Under the pieces are notes generated by a model, which did no database searches, was not told the origin of the DNA, and saw only the letters and a program-made list of their open reading frames with translations. Below, one piece after another: positions 18,737-30,237 of a stretch of 64,000 bases of DNA. Numbering within the stretch: the first letter of the stretch is position 1; every line of letters begins with the position of its first letter. The stretch is from Nemertoderma westbladi. Lineage: Eukaryota > Xenacoelomorpha > Nemertodermatida > Nemertodermatidae. The position numbers and the translations under genes were made by a program. Location of the stretch: positions 1-64,000 of the forward strand of contig JAUCBJ010007284.1 of NCBI GenBank assembly GCA_032718475.1, in the 5' to 3' direction.

Positions 18737-21170
18737 CAGTCCCGCTCACCAACAGAGTGCCATCGGATCCGATCGGATCCAACACACTCCGACAGCTTCA
18801 AACAAGCATAATGCTAATCTACGGAGATTTAGTACTGTTTGATTCTGTTGGAGAAAATATTTTATGTTATTAATATAAGACAAACAAGTTTTGTCTGTTG
18901 GAGCCCATCTGAATCTGTCTGAAACTGTTTGAAATTTATGTTGGATGTTGTTGGAAGCTATATGAAGTTGTTTGAAGTTGTCTGAAGCTGTTTGAAATTG
19001 TCTGAAACAGTTTGAAGTTGTCTGAAGGTGTTTGACGCCATCGGAATTTCTTGGAATTTGCCAATGTCTTACAAAAGCGTAGTTCTTTAACAAAATGTCA
19101 ATCACTTTAACTCTCAATTTGAAGTGATTGTGAGGGTGTGCTATTTTGTCAATTATAAACCGAAACAAAGATTTGTTTCATTTAACAATTTTTATTTACA
19201 TAATTATGTCGTTACTTATATCAATGAATTAACTAGCATGCATAAACGAATAATAAATTCCGATAAATGAATATAATAACACCAACACGTTTTTAATTCC
19301 TTAATTTAATTAGAAATGTAAATAATGCTACTCCATTATGCATATTAGTTTCTTTGACCTAGGGCACTAATTACTGCACACAAACAGATTAGGCAAACAG
19401 TAAATATAATTACAATGAGTGAAAAAAATATTTTTGGTAAATTTTATTAGTTGTGTTGAAAGAGCATCGAAATAGAAAATGTTTGCACGTAATACTTCTA
19501 GCGCAACTATTTTTTCGCTCACCTACGCTATTTGAGTCAATATCCATTCACACACTCAAAAGTTATTGCAACTTTAGTCTCTGCAAGGCGAACTTCAGAA
19601 ACGGAACTCCATATCCAATATTGGTTTGTAGTTAAGCGGTTCCCTAGTTACGAAATAAATATTCGAGAACAATAAATTATTTAACATTGAGTAAGGCAGC
19701 ATTTAGGCAGAATTTAGGAACAAACAAGTACCTATTTAAGAATAAAATTACGTATACATGGGAAAACTTATTTTGAATATTATCACTACCCTTTAGTAAT
19801 GATGGGTCGAAAGTCCCCCCTAGCCCTTCACAAGGGAGGGTGGACGTAGGGACGGGGCCCAACGCCAACATATCGTGATAGTTTGTCACATTGGAAGGGG
19901 AGGGGGGGGGGGGGGGGGGGGGGGTTGATGAAACGTGGCTGTTAATGTTAAACGTGAATGAATTAATATCATAAAGTAGTATTGAGCATTACGCACAACC
20001 ATAATAGATTAGATAGAGAATTGGGAATGTGAAGGCCCTTGTTTTCACGTGACTGCCATGCCATATTATGATGTAATGTATATCCGCCATCTCTGAACTT
20101 GGGAGAAACGAAATTGCGACAACTATGGAGAATCGGGAAGCCTGGAAGGATCTCATTTCCACTGTCCGAGTTCGCTCGACTTAGTAGTAGTAGTATATCC
20201 GCCATTGACGTACTGTTGTTATGTAAAAGGTAGACCTAATCACACCAGATACTAATTAAAATAATGTCTTAATAACTAATTATATTCATTCATACAATAA
20301 GCAATGTAGCCAATTAAGGCTGTGATTGACAAATTAACCGCACAATTAATTAATTGACAAAACAAAAATCAAACTAGTAGAGATCATATCCAAACCTGTA
20401 TAAATATAAATAAACGCAACGATATAACTAACACATGTACGTACACTATATTAACTGTAGAGGGGGATACTGTCCCTCCTGCGAAAAGCAAAATATATTT
20501 ATCAGTATTTTAATTAATGTAACTTAAAGAAATTGAGCCTTATTCGAAGAAATTCTACATGGGCATTTTGGACCTATACCGCCACTGCTTGGCTCTTTGG
20601 AAGTGTATTTCCGTAAAGCTCTATTGTATGGCTCTAGACCAACCCAAAGCAACATTAGTATGTGAACACAGAATTCCATTCCCCATTCATTTCAATGGTA
20701 GCCAACTTGTCTTTCTTGTATTGGGGGTAGACCACTGGTTAGCTTTCTGCTATTGTGTTATTCAAAGATAGCGGCAGGAATAAAGAGAAATACCGACCTC
20801 ACTAATGGGCTGTTCCTTCAGGTCAGCTTAAGTTACAGTGTGAATGTTCAAGGGCGCCGCCAGTGGCCAGTCCACTCTGTCGTTATTGTGGCTTTATGAA
20901 TGGAGTTCCTTTAGTAGTTTCAAACGCTTTCATTCTATCTGCGCGCAAGAAGATGGGAGTTGAGTTGGGGTTGCGGTTGAGTGTGGGTGGAGTGATTGAC
21001 AGGTTGTTGGAAGTTGTCTGATTCTGTTTGAAACTGTCTGAATCTGTTTGAAACTGTCTGAATCTGTTTGAAGTTGTTGGACTGTTGGAGTTTGTCTGAA
21101 AGTGTTTGAAGCTGTTGGATCCGATCGGTTCAGATCGGATCCGATGGCACTCTGTTGGTGAGCTGGACTG
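18737..21170. mobile_element. Tc1/mariner-type non-autonomous transposon (2434 bp)
   Basis: The ends read inward CAGTCC(C/A)GCTCACCAACAG and match over 38 bp with one difference. The element is flanked by TA on both sides, and copy 2 gag shows the empty site with one TA. Both ends are followed by short tandem repeats related to GTCTGAAACTGTTTGAA (18900-19040, 21000-21115), in direct orientation. No transposase-like frame is visible in the interior, so the copy would need a transposase in trans. A 25-G run lies near 19899-19923. Confidence 0.88.
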
Positions 21171-22842
21171 TAGTAGGGAGTCTTTTGACCTTAATAATTT
21201 GGTCTGTAGGTTCTATACTACTCAAGTCTGTGCTAGCTAGTTGTCTTCTAACAGCTGGGGGCAAATCAGGCAATTTGTGACGGTAAGATGTTTTTCTACG
21301 CCTGCTTAGACGAGATCTATTTCCTCCGCCTTCAGGATCGGTGGTTTCGCTTTCCTCCGATGACGTATATCCCTGGCGTTTGGGAGTAGATTTTCTCATC
21401 ATCTGCATGTGACTAGCAGTTAACTGTTTATTTATGTTGTCTTGCGTCTCTTGCAGATTTTCCAACTCCAGTTGGGTAGTCTCCTCAGAGGCTCTCCGTT
21501 CTGCTTCTGCCACTGCCTTTGCTGCTGCCACAGTCGCTTTTCTTTCTGCTTCGGCTTCTGCCGCCGCTGCCTTTCTTTCTGCTTCTGCTTCTGCCGCCGC
21601 TGTTACTGCAGCTGCCTTTCTTTCTGCTTCCACTTCGGCCATTGCCGCTGTTACTGCAGCTGCCTTTCGGTCCTCTATCCTTTTTTTCTTTACTAGTTCT
21701 TCTTGGACTCTAGTGAGGCGGAGTTTTTCATCAAACTCAGCTTGGTTAGCAGCTAACATTTCAGCATCGATTGAGTCTAACACACGCTGGGTTCCTTCAC
21801 TATTAGGGGAAAGTCCAGACAGCCGTCTCCTCAACTCTTCGTCTCCTAGGAATCGCTGATAGTCGGACAGATATATGTCGATGGCGTCTCTCGTTCGTGG
21901 TCTCTCTGCGGTCTCTTCGCCTTCCACTTGAGAAAGGGTGGCATCGGTTGGTTCTTCATAGGTTAGTCTCTCAGACAGCTGGGATTTCCACTGGTCCGTT
22001 TCTTGTACTTTGAGACCTACCCGCTGGAACCAAGTTTTGACAGCAACCTGCAGCGACGTGTCCTGTCTTCTTTTGGAAGTTTCCTCAAAGGCTGATAGGA
22101 TTAGTCTAATGCGTAGGGTTCTTTCGCGTACTTGATATAGCAGCTCTTCCTGCTCTTGAGGTCCTTGGGGTTGTCGAAACAGTTGTTCTTCCAATCGCTC
22201 CAAGGAGCCGAAGAATCCCTGCACATATCCTGCTGCCGACCTCTTCCAAACAGCTGGATCCATTGTATCTTTAGTCACTCCCATCCTGTATATATCCTCC
22301 CAAGTGGCCTCGGACAAATCTAGCGGGAGTCCGGGTCCGGGAAAGTTCCATTGTGACTCGACAATAGACATCAATTCTTCCCTGGCGTATCCCGCATAAT
22401 TATCTTGGGTCGCTCGCTTACTTCTCGCCCAATCGGCTTGATGTTCCTCCACCGCAATCAATATAGTAGTTAGCACTGCGGCAGGAAGGGTGAGAAGGGG
22501 ATCCGAGTAGGCTGTAGCCGCCATCTGCAATCCGCGTTCGGGGGTCAGCTCGACAGTATCCGAATTACTGCAGCTATCGGATCGCTGGGAACAAGTTTCT
22601 TGACTAGGATGTTGCTGCTGTTGGACAGCTGCTTCCTGGTTCCGTTTGACTTGGGCCCGAGTGCCGATGATAGACCTATGGTGTTGGATTAGCTTAGGGT
22701 CTGATACTACTACTGGAGGGATGACCTTTCTTTCAGTAGGAGGTGAGCTGAACTCCTTTCTTAATCGCTCCACACTCCTATCTGTGTCACAGATGGTTGT
22801 ATCGATTAGACTGTCTGATAGGTTTTGCTGGGTGTCAGACAT
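21171..22842 (-). pseudogene. BEL/Pao copy 1 Gag, N-terminal part
   Basis: The frame starts at an ATG (MSDTQQNLSDSL) and parallels copy 2 gag (45177-43567). It has an N-terminal helical region and then a long Ala/Glu/Arg/Lys-rich stretch (about residues 385-460) with repeated EAERKAAA units, a probable coiled coil. It runs on through an R/K-rich segment without the stop that copy 2 has, until the mariner-like insertion at 21170. The capsid/nucleocapsid-coding remainder is missing apart from 18652-18736. Gag would assemble the particle that packages element RNA; this copy cannot give a complete one. Confidence 0.85.
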
Positions 22843-25073
22843 GTTTAGCTATACAGTTGAATGCTTACTGCTATAGTTACAGTTAAAGCAAGTCTAGTAA
22901 TTCAGTATGACCGTTGGCCTAGTACCGGTAATTTATTACAGTATATTAGAATACCGGTATACACTTATAGTATATATAAGTATTGTAAACTAGGTTTGTC
23001 ACAGAGTACCGGTATATAATTTTAGCACAAATATATATAAATATATAATAGGCCTATCGTGAATACCGGTATACAGCTTACACTGATAGTATATATAGGT
23101 ATAATTATGAACTAGAATTAATTACAGAATACCGGTATGATTTCAGCTCAAATTTATGGAAATAAATATAATAAGCCTATGGTAAATACCGGTATGTCAA
23201 TTATTTTAGAATAATTGAATTTCTGAATATTTTAGGGTTACTTGGTTACTTTAACTTACTTTATTACCGTTATTTAAGCAGTAGTCCAACTGATATTGAG
23301 ACCTAGTTGTTGTATGGCAGGCCTACTATTTATAAATCGTTTGAGTTGATTTATAATAGATATATACCTGTTTAAATGGGTTTTGTCAATATTTGAAATA
23401 AATGTTATTATTTCTGGGGTCCTACACAGAAGCTGGGCGCTCTCAGTGGAGTGCTACTTATGGGACACTAAAACAAATAATTCTAATTTACTTAAGTTAC
23501 TTAATACTACAAATTACTTACGATACGGGTGAGATTAAATCTCTAATTAAACACAACAAAAGATTACGTACGAATTTTTAGGGTAATTTTACAGGAAGTC
23601 TACAAACCAGTCTAACAAAGGGTTAGAATTCGGTTTATTACAACGGACAGGGTACTACGGTATTTGAAAATAATATGTAGTAGTAAATATATTGCACTGT
23701 CCAGATAGGAAAAATACCACCGCCTGACGACCTATAGCCGTATCGCTATAGGTACTACGTTATGTATCACGGAGTGTTCCTACCTAGAAGTTAATTACCG
23801 CGGACTACCAGATCCAACGTGCCTATTAACCACTTTACAACACAATACACTGCCTACACACTAATTACTTTCGGAAAGCACTGTACACTAAACCCTAAAT
23901 TAGGTACAAGTACCGGTACAACAAATAATCAGTAGTTAAATATACTTGAACAGTTAAAAGAACCACGGCATCTGCTGGAGTGACCGAAGCACAAAGTCAC
24001 CAGTCTTTTCCTACGCCAAGCAGCCCGTGTAGTACCGGGGTTAATTTAACTATAACGGTATGTGTAACAAACACAATTACTGTAGGAATAAACTTGGGGA
24101 CATGAATGTTGCGAATACTCGCATAAACTCTGAATAATAAATATTACGCTACCCGTACAGAATACTCAAACAAATACAAACCAAAACGCTGGTAGACTAC
24201 CACCAAGCCTAAATAAACTACTGTATGTGCAGATTCCAAAATGGTTAGTTAGTATGCGTTCTAACACGGTAGTACGACTTATTCTTTAAGAGGGGATTGA
24301 CCTTACAGCTATGGCTGCCCCAACTTACTAACTGGCACTTTATCAGACAAACTCTACACAAGCAGCAATCTCTTCAGACCTAATAATAGCTAGACAACAA
24401 TCCAGCCTACAAAATATCTGAGTAATAACTATTACGGTATCTGAACAGACCACACAAACAAACACAGGCCAAAACGCTGGCAGAATACCATCAAGCCTAA
24501 ATAAACTACAGTATGTGCAGATTCCAAAATGGTTAGTTAGTATGCGTTCTAACACGGTAGTACGACTTATTCTTTAAGAGGGGATTGACCTTACAGCTAT
24601 GGCTGCCCCAACTTACTAACTGGCACTCTATCGGACAAACTCTACACACGCCGTAATCTCTCCAAACCCAACAACAATCCGACAACAGTCCGGCCTACAA
24701 TTATCTGAACAATCTGAGCAGACTTACACGTCTTCAGCTCAATATTAACTTACTAGGAAATAAAACTGACAGAAATAAGTAAACTTATACAAAAGAATGA
24801 GGGGTGATCAATCCCTATTCCCCTGGCAGCCTACAATATACAATAGATCACAATCGAAATAATACTAATGTACTTATACTGGAAGTACTGGTTAGGACAG
24901 TTGGGCCTACGGACCTACAGAAGTACCGGTTCTGGCAGTTGGACCTACGGACCTACAGCAGTACCGGTTCTGGCAGTTGGGCCTACTGACCTACAGAAGT
25001 ACCGGTTCAGGTTTACCGGTCGACCGGTACTTTCAACTTTATTGCTTACTGCAATAAAGACAATAACTGTTAT
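22843..25073 (-). other. BEL copy 1 leader between LTR and gag
   Basis: About 2.2 kb of noncoding sequence, homologous to 45178-47050 of copy 2. It contains a 288-bp direct duplication (about 24110-24340 and 24400-24690) absent from copy 2. It also has three ~41-bp tandem units (about 24897-25015) containing CCTACAGAAGTACCGGTTC. The bases next to the LTR end do not start with the usual TGG of a tRNA primer-binding site, so the primer is unclear. Confidence 0.75.
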
Positions 25074-25622
25074 TGTACGCGCTTTTGAAGACCTTTAGCA
25101 GTTTAACCTGCCAAAATTTATATGTCTTTTGGTTTACAAATAGACTTTAGAAGTTGACAAATATTTAATACCAATAAACACAACATTAGCAGAAGCCAGC
25201 CTAGTGCGCGTCCATTCACCCGCTGGATATACCCGGGAGACCGGATTCTGAGGGCTTAGATTATTATTGCAGTGTAAGCTTACTGTATTATTCGATTGAT
25301 CGTTAATAAATAATTTCTGACTAATATTATTCACTTTCGGGAAATTTTAACAGTTCCTTTAGGACGTGGCGCTCTATCTAGGTAAACAGAGATATGACTT
25401 ATACTAATCACAACGGTAAGTCGGTAAGGCTTATGATTCACGTATGAGGCGCATTCTTTAGGAAATGCTTAGTTATCATTCACAATCAGGCAGACTACCG
25501 GTAACACACAGTACTGCTCACTAATTTGCCGACCGTCAATGAATTTTATCATATATAGAGAGAACAGCAACGGACTCATGTAGTGCTTATCAAATAGCAT
25601 TAAATTCACTACAAACCACAAT
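25074..25622 (-). mobile_element. BEL LTR 3' part, inverted relative to the adjacent pol
   Basis: It is almost identical, in reverse orientation, to 36912-37448; the one difference I checked lies in the segment ...GAAAT(T/A)TTAACAG. On the minus strand it ends CGCGTACA, then the leader begins. At 25622/25623 it breaks directly into plus-strand pol. Confidence 0.85.
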
Positions 25623-25812
25623 AATGAGTATGGAAGACTTGAAACTGAGATGGAAGGATTCTATACTGACGAATTTTCCGACGCCAACGAATCTTGTTAT
25701 CTAATCAATACCGCAGTGTATCGAGCACAATGAATTTCCCCCAACTACTTTTGCCAAACAACCATCTTGGAAAGCTCCAACTTCCAACGTAGGAATCAGA
25801 GAATTTCCTGTA

Positions 25813-28800
25813 GTGCAGGTAAGAGTTCACGGTCCTAACCACAGTTACATAGTGAACGCACTCCTTTACTCCGGCAGCACGGGAACATTCATCGATCAAG
25901 AATTAGCCGAAGATATCTTTGCTGGACAACCCAAATTCCGGACTAAATTGAATATGTCAGGAATTATGCAGGTTTGGAAATCTACCCTAATGGCAGATTA
26001 CTATGTAGGTGTGTTGTCCACCCCCCAGGATAAGTTAGGAGCACAAGGTATAAGGTCGGTAAAAATGGTGGCTATAAAGAACTTCGCTACTACTCAAGCA
26101 GACCTTTATAATTGGGACGAGGATGAAACCATCCAACATCTTAAGATACCTCGATTCCAGACAGATTATCCTGGAGTGCAAATACTCATCGGCCAAAACG
26201 CGCACGAGGCGCTCGAAACATTAGAGAAACGGCCTGCTCAACCGCAGCCACTGCAAACCTATGCGGTAAGAACTAGAGTAGGTTGGTACTTTACTGGCCC
26301 TTCCCGCAGGACTCTCGAAGAGAGAAGGCCACAAGAACGAGTATACCAGGTGAGTGATTGGAGCGAGGAGAGCAGTGAGGTGGATGAACTAACTGAGGAA
26401 ACACCATACTCTTCAGATAATGACGACATCTACCAACTCTTCGATCAAGAGAACACCATCGACCTACTTACAGAAAACCAAACTTGGAAAAATCAGGTGA
26501 ACCTATGTCAACTGATTCGCCCATCGGAACCCATCGCTTACAATGACGAACTAAACGATGAGATAGAGCGCTGCAATGCTAGAACTCGAGACGAACTAGC
26601 CGTACGATTCTTTACTCAAGAACTGGTGGAGCCCAATTCATATGATAAGGCCCTATCGATAGAAGAAGAAAGAGCCAAGCAAATCCAGGAAACAACTACA
26701 CGTTTTTTAAAGGAACAAGGTAGATATGAAATCGGCCTACCATTTCGAAAACGAGAACCTAGATTTGTAAATAACAGACCCTTGGCAGAGAAAAGAATCG
26801 CTCAATTGCATCAACGCCTTACGGCTAATACTTCAGCTAAAGAAATGTACCAAACTCAGCTGAAGAAATTTATAACAAAGGGATATGCGGAGCGAGTGCC
26901 GGAAGGAACACCAGTGACTGAGAGAATGTATTACTTAACACATCATTACGTTCCCAAACCCGGTAAACCCCATGAAGTCCGAGTCGTATTCGATGGCTCT
27001 GCTCTATATATGGGCCAATCCCTCAATTCCGAGTTGTTACCCGGACCCAACTTACTCCAATCTTTGTTGGGAATACTTTTGAGATTAAGACAATACTCCA
27101 TCGCGTTCGCCTCCGATATAGAAGGAATGTTCTTACAAGTCAAGGCGCTGGATAGAGATAGAGACAGCCTGAGATTTCTGTGGTGGCCTGAAGGAGACCT
27201 CAATCAGAAACCGGTAGAGTACTGGATGACCATCCAGGCTTTTGGAATCATATCAAGCCCTTCCAACGCCTGCTCCGTGGTGCGAACCACTGCGAATGAC
27301 AACCGAGACTCCTTCTCAAAAGAGGTGATAGACAACATCAAACGGAATATATACATGGACGACAATTTAAGGTCCCTTCCATCAGTAGAAGAAGCCATAG
27401 ATGTCGCGAAAGGAATGGTAGAGTGTTTGAAAAGAGGTGGATTTCGACTGACGAAATTCACCAGCAACTCCCGTGAGTTTCTGGAAGCGATACCGATAGA
27501 AGACCGCGGAGCGAAAGACCTAGACTTAATAAAGGACGATCTTCCTGAAACCAAGACGCTTGGCTTGAAGTGGGACACTGAAAGAGACATCCTGTTTTTT
27601 CAGCTCAAACAGCGAGATAATCCAGTTCGGACCAAACGGATTTGTTTAAGTATCCTGAGCACTTATTTCGACCCATTGGGATTCATTAGCCCAGTTATAT
27701 TGATTGCTCGGAGTTTAGTACAACAAATGTGGCTTGAAAACCACTCATGGGACGATCCGCTTAAGGGAGAATTGTTAAAGAAATGGATGAAATGGGAAGA
27801 TTCTCTACCTGCCATCGAGAACTTTATAATTTCCCGTACATATTTTGGCCATGTTCTTCCTATGTATTCCTATCAACTCCATGTGTTTGGAGACGCCAGC
27901 GACATGGGAATAGGTATAGTAGCATATCTGCGAGTCGAAACCCCGGATGGAATCAAAGTCGCCTTGGTTACCTCTAAGGCATTGATTAACAACAAGTTAA
28001 AGGTTCCTCGAGCGGAGTTAAAGGCGGCTTTATACGCTACAGCCATCGGCCGGAACGTAACGGAACAAATCGACTACCCACTGGAGAAAACGGTTTATTG
28101 GACCGACGCTTTACTCGTGTTGGAGTATCTAACCAATGAAGTCTGTCAGTTCAGCGTTTTTGTTACTAACAGGGTAGCTATTATTCTTAGTCGCACAAAG
28201 ATAGATCAATGGAGACATTGCCCTGGTACGATTAATCCAGCCGATATCGCCTCCAGGGGAGCAACTCCACAGGAACTGATAGATACTCCCGACTGGTTGG
28301 GTGGACCCGACTTCCTGAGCAAGGAAGAGGATGAATGGCCTCCTCACCTTACTACGGCGGAGATTAGACAAGCCAAGGGAGCGGAGACAGTCAAACCTAA
28401 AACCCGGGCGAGTAAATTGAAGTTATTTAAACCGACTATCGATCTATCTGTATTACATACTTCCGGGAATGATGCTTCGGATCCACAATCCCTCAACACA
28501 AATAAGTCTGTTGTGGAAATTAGAGATAAAGATTGGAAATCTGGAATACCAGACGTCTCGCAAGGAATCTCACCCATGCTGCAGAGAGCAATGCATCATT
28601 ACAGTTCCTGGAATCGGCTCTGTAAAGCCGTCACATATTTAAGAAGATGTTTTCATCATCACTACTCCAGGATGAAGACCACTAGTGATAACGCTCCATT
28701 GACATCTGCACAAGTTCATGTTATTAAAAATTTACCCAAATATAAGACATCTGACCGTTTTCTCAAGGAGAAAATTAGTCACCAGGAGCATGAAGAAACC

Positions 28801-30237
28801 AATAAGCAGATACTGAGACTCCTGCAATGCTATGAGGATTCCGAAAAGTATTTCCTGTTGTTGAGAAAGCCGCAGATGCGCTTAAGGGATCGATTCTCGA
28901 GCACAATGATAGATGGGCTAATACGTGTTGGAGGAAGACTCACCAATGCGCCCTTATCCTTTGACACCAAATTCCCCATACTTATTAGAAATCTTGAAGT
29001 ACAAATCAAGATGATTGTAGATGTTCACAGTAAACTTTATCATGCTGGTAGAGAACGAATTCTTAGCGAAATTCGAACTCGCTATTATTTTGATAAACCC
29101 CGTAGAGCTCTGAACCAAGTTCTTAGGAACTGCATACCCTGTAGGAAAGCATTCAGTAGGCCTTTAACACAGCGAGAGGCAGAACTACCTAGGGAACGAG
29201 TAAGCTTCTATGAACCACCTTTTACTAATACTGGTGTAGATTTATTTGGCCCTATTGAAGTATATCGTGCTAGGACTATAGTCAAGAGATGGTGTGTCAT
29301 CTTCGTGTGCATGACTTGTAGAGCCATCCATCTCGATATGGTGAACGATCTATCTACCAACAGCTTCGTCTTAAGTTTACGACGACAGATCGCTCGCTTC
29401 GGGACGAGTAATACCATGAGATCGGATAAGGGAACGAACTTCATTGGTGCCAACAACGAAATACAGGCTTACGTGAAGGACTGGAACCAAAGACAGGTGG
29501 ACGACCAGCTAAGGATAACAGCGTCTAGCTGGACCTTCAACGCTGCCGACGCCCCTTGGTGGGGAGGAAGTTGGGAGAGATTAATTCGAAGTGTCAAAAC
29601 CGCATTTCACTTTATAGTGCCATGCCGCGCGTATCTCACCGACGAACTTTTGCGGACGTTAATGGAGGAAATAGCTGCCTATCTCAACGAGAGACCGCTT
29701 ATGCCAGTCTCATCGAGTCCCGATTCCCTGGAAGCGCTAACACCCGCGCACTTCCTACTGAAGAAACCTGTAGCCATGCTCCCACGATTGGAGATTGCCG
29801 ACGGAGACGAATACTGCCGTCGAACTTGGCAACTTATGCAGTTGCTATCCCGTCGTTTCGCTGACCATTTCGAGAAACATTATCTGCCCACGCTACAACT
29901 TCGAACTAAGTGGTTTGCGCAGCAAGAAAACGTCAGCGCCGGAGATATGGTACTTATTGTAGATCCAGACCTCCCACGTAAACGGTGGCAGACAGGTCGT
30001 ATCATCGAGACTCACATCTCGGATGATGGTTTAGTGCGCTCAGTAGAACTTGTCGTCATGCGGCGTAACTTCAAGAAGCCAGGCATAATCTTTGAGACGC
30101 AACAACTCAATCGCCCAGTTGGTCGTTTATGTTTACTGGAAAGAGACAGAGAACTCTCTGGAAACTATGGAAGGCAAGACACTCTTCCCACGACCACCTC
30201 CCTAATTCCACAAACATCTAGGGACTCCCCAACGTGA
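25813..30237 (+). CDS. BEL/Pao Pol polyprotein (protease, RT, RNase H, integrase)
   Basis: A 1474-codon open frame in BEL/Pao order. The protease should show DSG but here has YSG (Y19, codon 25867-25869), whereas all three protease copies in copy 2 have D. RT carries YMDD (residues 514-517). The RNase H region includes FGDASDMG (~694). The integrase has an H2C2 zinc finger (~1072-1112) and catalytic residues D1143 (GVDLFGP), D1205 (RSDKGTNF) and E1255 (SWERL), then a C-terminal DUF5641-like region. The frame opens at a GTG; related upstream sequence (25649-25812) contains a break, and gag is not joined to it. The enzymes would reverse-transcribe and integrate the element, but loss of the protease aspartate predicts no polyprotein processing. 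Confidence 0.92.
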   Translation: MQVRVHGPNHSYIVNALLYSGSTGTFIDQELAEDIFAGQPKFRTKLNMSGIMQVWKSTLMADYYVGVLSTPQDKLGAQGIRSVKMVAIKNFATTQADLYNWDEDETIQHLKIPRFQTDYPGVQILIGQNAHEALETLEKRPAQPQPLQTYAVRTRVGWYFTGPSRRTLEERRPQERVYQVSDWSEESSEVDELTEETPYSSDNDDIYQLFDQENTIDLLTENQTWKNQVNLCQLIRPSEPIAYNDELNDEIERCNARTRDELAVRFFTQELVEPNSYDKALSIEEERAKQIQETTTRFLKEQGRYEIGLPFRKREPRFVNNRPLAEKRIAQLHQRLTANTSAKEMYQTQLKKFITKGYAERVPEGTPVTERMYYLTHHYVPKPGKPHEVRVVFDGSALYMGQSLNSELLPGPNLLQSLLGILLRLRQYSIAFASDIEGMFLQVKALDRDRDSLRFLWWPEGDLNQKPVEYWMTIQAFGIISSPSNACSVVRTTANDNRDSFSKEVIDNIKRNIYMDDNLRSLPSVEEAIDVAKGMVECLKRGGFRLTKFTSNSREFLEAIPIEDRGAKDLDLIKDDLPETKTLGLKWDTERDILFFQLKQRDNPVRTKRICLSILSTYFDPLGFISPVILIARSLVQQMWLENHSWDDPLKGELLKKWMKWEDSLPAIENFIISRTYFGHVLPMYSYQLHVFGDASDMGIGIVAYLRVETPDGIKVALVTSKALINNKLKVPRAELKAALYATAIGRNVTEQIDYPLEKTVYWTDALLVLEYLTNEVCQFSVFVTNRVAIILSRTKIDQWRHCPGTINPADIASRGATPQELIDTPDWLGGPDFLSKEEDEWPPHLTTAEIRQAKGAETVKPKTRASKLKLFKPTIDLSVLHTSGNDASDPQSLNTNKSVVEIRDKDWKSGIPDVSQGISPMLQRAMHHYSSWNRLCKAVTYLRRCFHHHYSRMKTTSDNAPLTSAQVHVIKNLPKYKTSDRFLKEKISHQEHEETNKQILRLLQCYEDSEKYFLLLRKPQMRLRDRFSSTMIDGLIRVGGRLTNAPLSFDTKFPILIRNLEVQIKMIVDVHSKLYHAGRERILSEIRTRYYFDKPRRALNQVLRNCIPCRKAFSRPLTQREAELPRERVSFYEPPFTNTGVDLFGPIEVYRARTIVKRWCVIFVCMTCRAIHLDMVNDLSTNSFVLSLRRQIARFGTSNTMRSDKGTNFIGANNEIQAYVKDWNQRQVDDQLRITASSWTFNAADAPWWGGSWERLIRSVKTAFHFIVPCRAYLTDELLRTLMEEIAAYLNERPLMPVSSSPDSLEALTPAHFLLKKPVAMLPRLEIADGDEYCRRTWQLMQLLSRRFADHFEKHYLPTLQLRTKWFAQQENVSAGDMVLIVDPDLPRKRWQTGRIIETHISDDGLVRSVELVVMRRNFKKPGIIFETQQLNRPVGRLCLLERDRELSGNYGRQDTLPTTTSLIPQTSRDSPT

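Noticed and set aside
21434-21859. Ser/Ala-rich plus-strand frame opposite BEL gag
   Set aside because: Complement of the Glu/Ala/Lys coiled-coil repeats; the minus frame is the conserved one.
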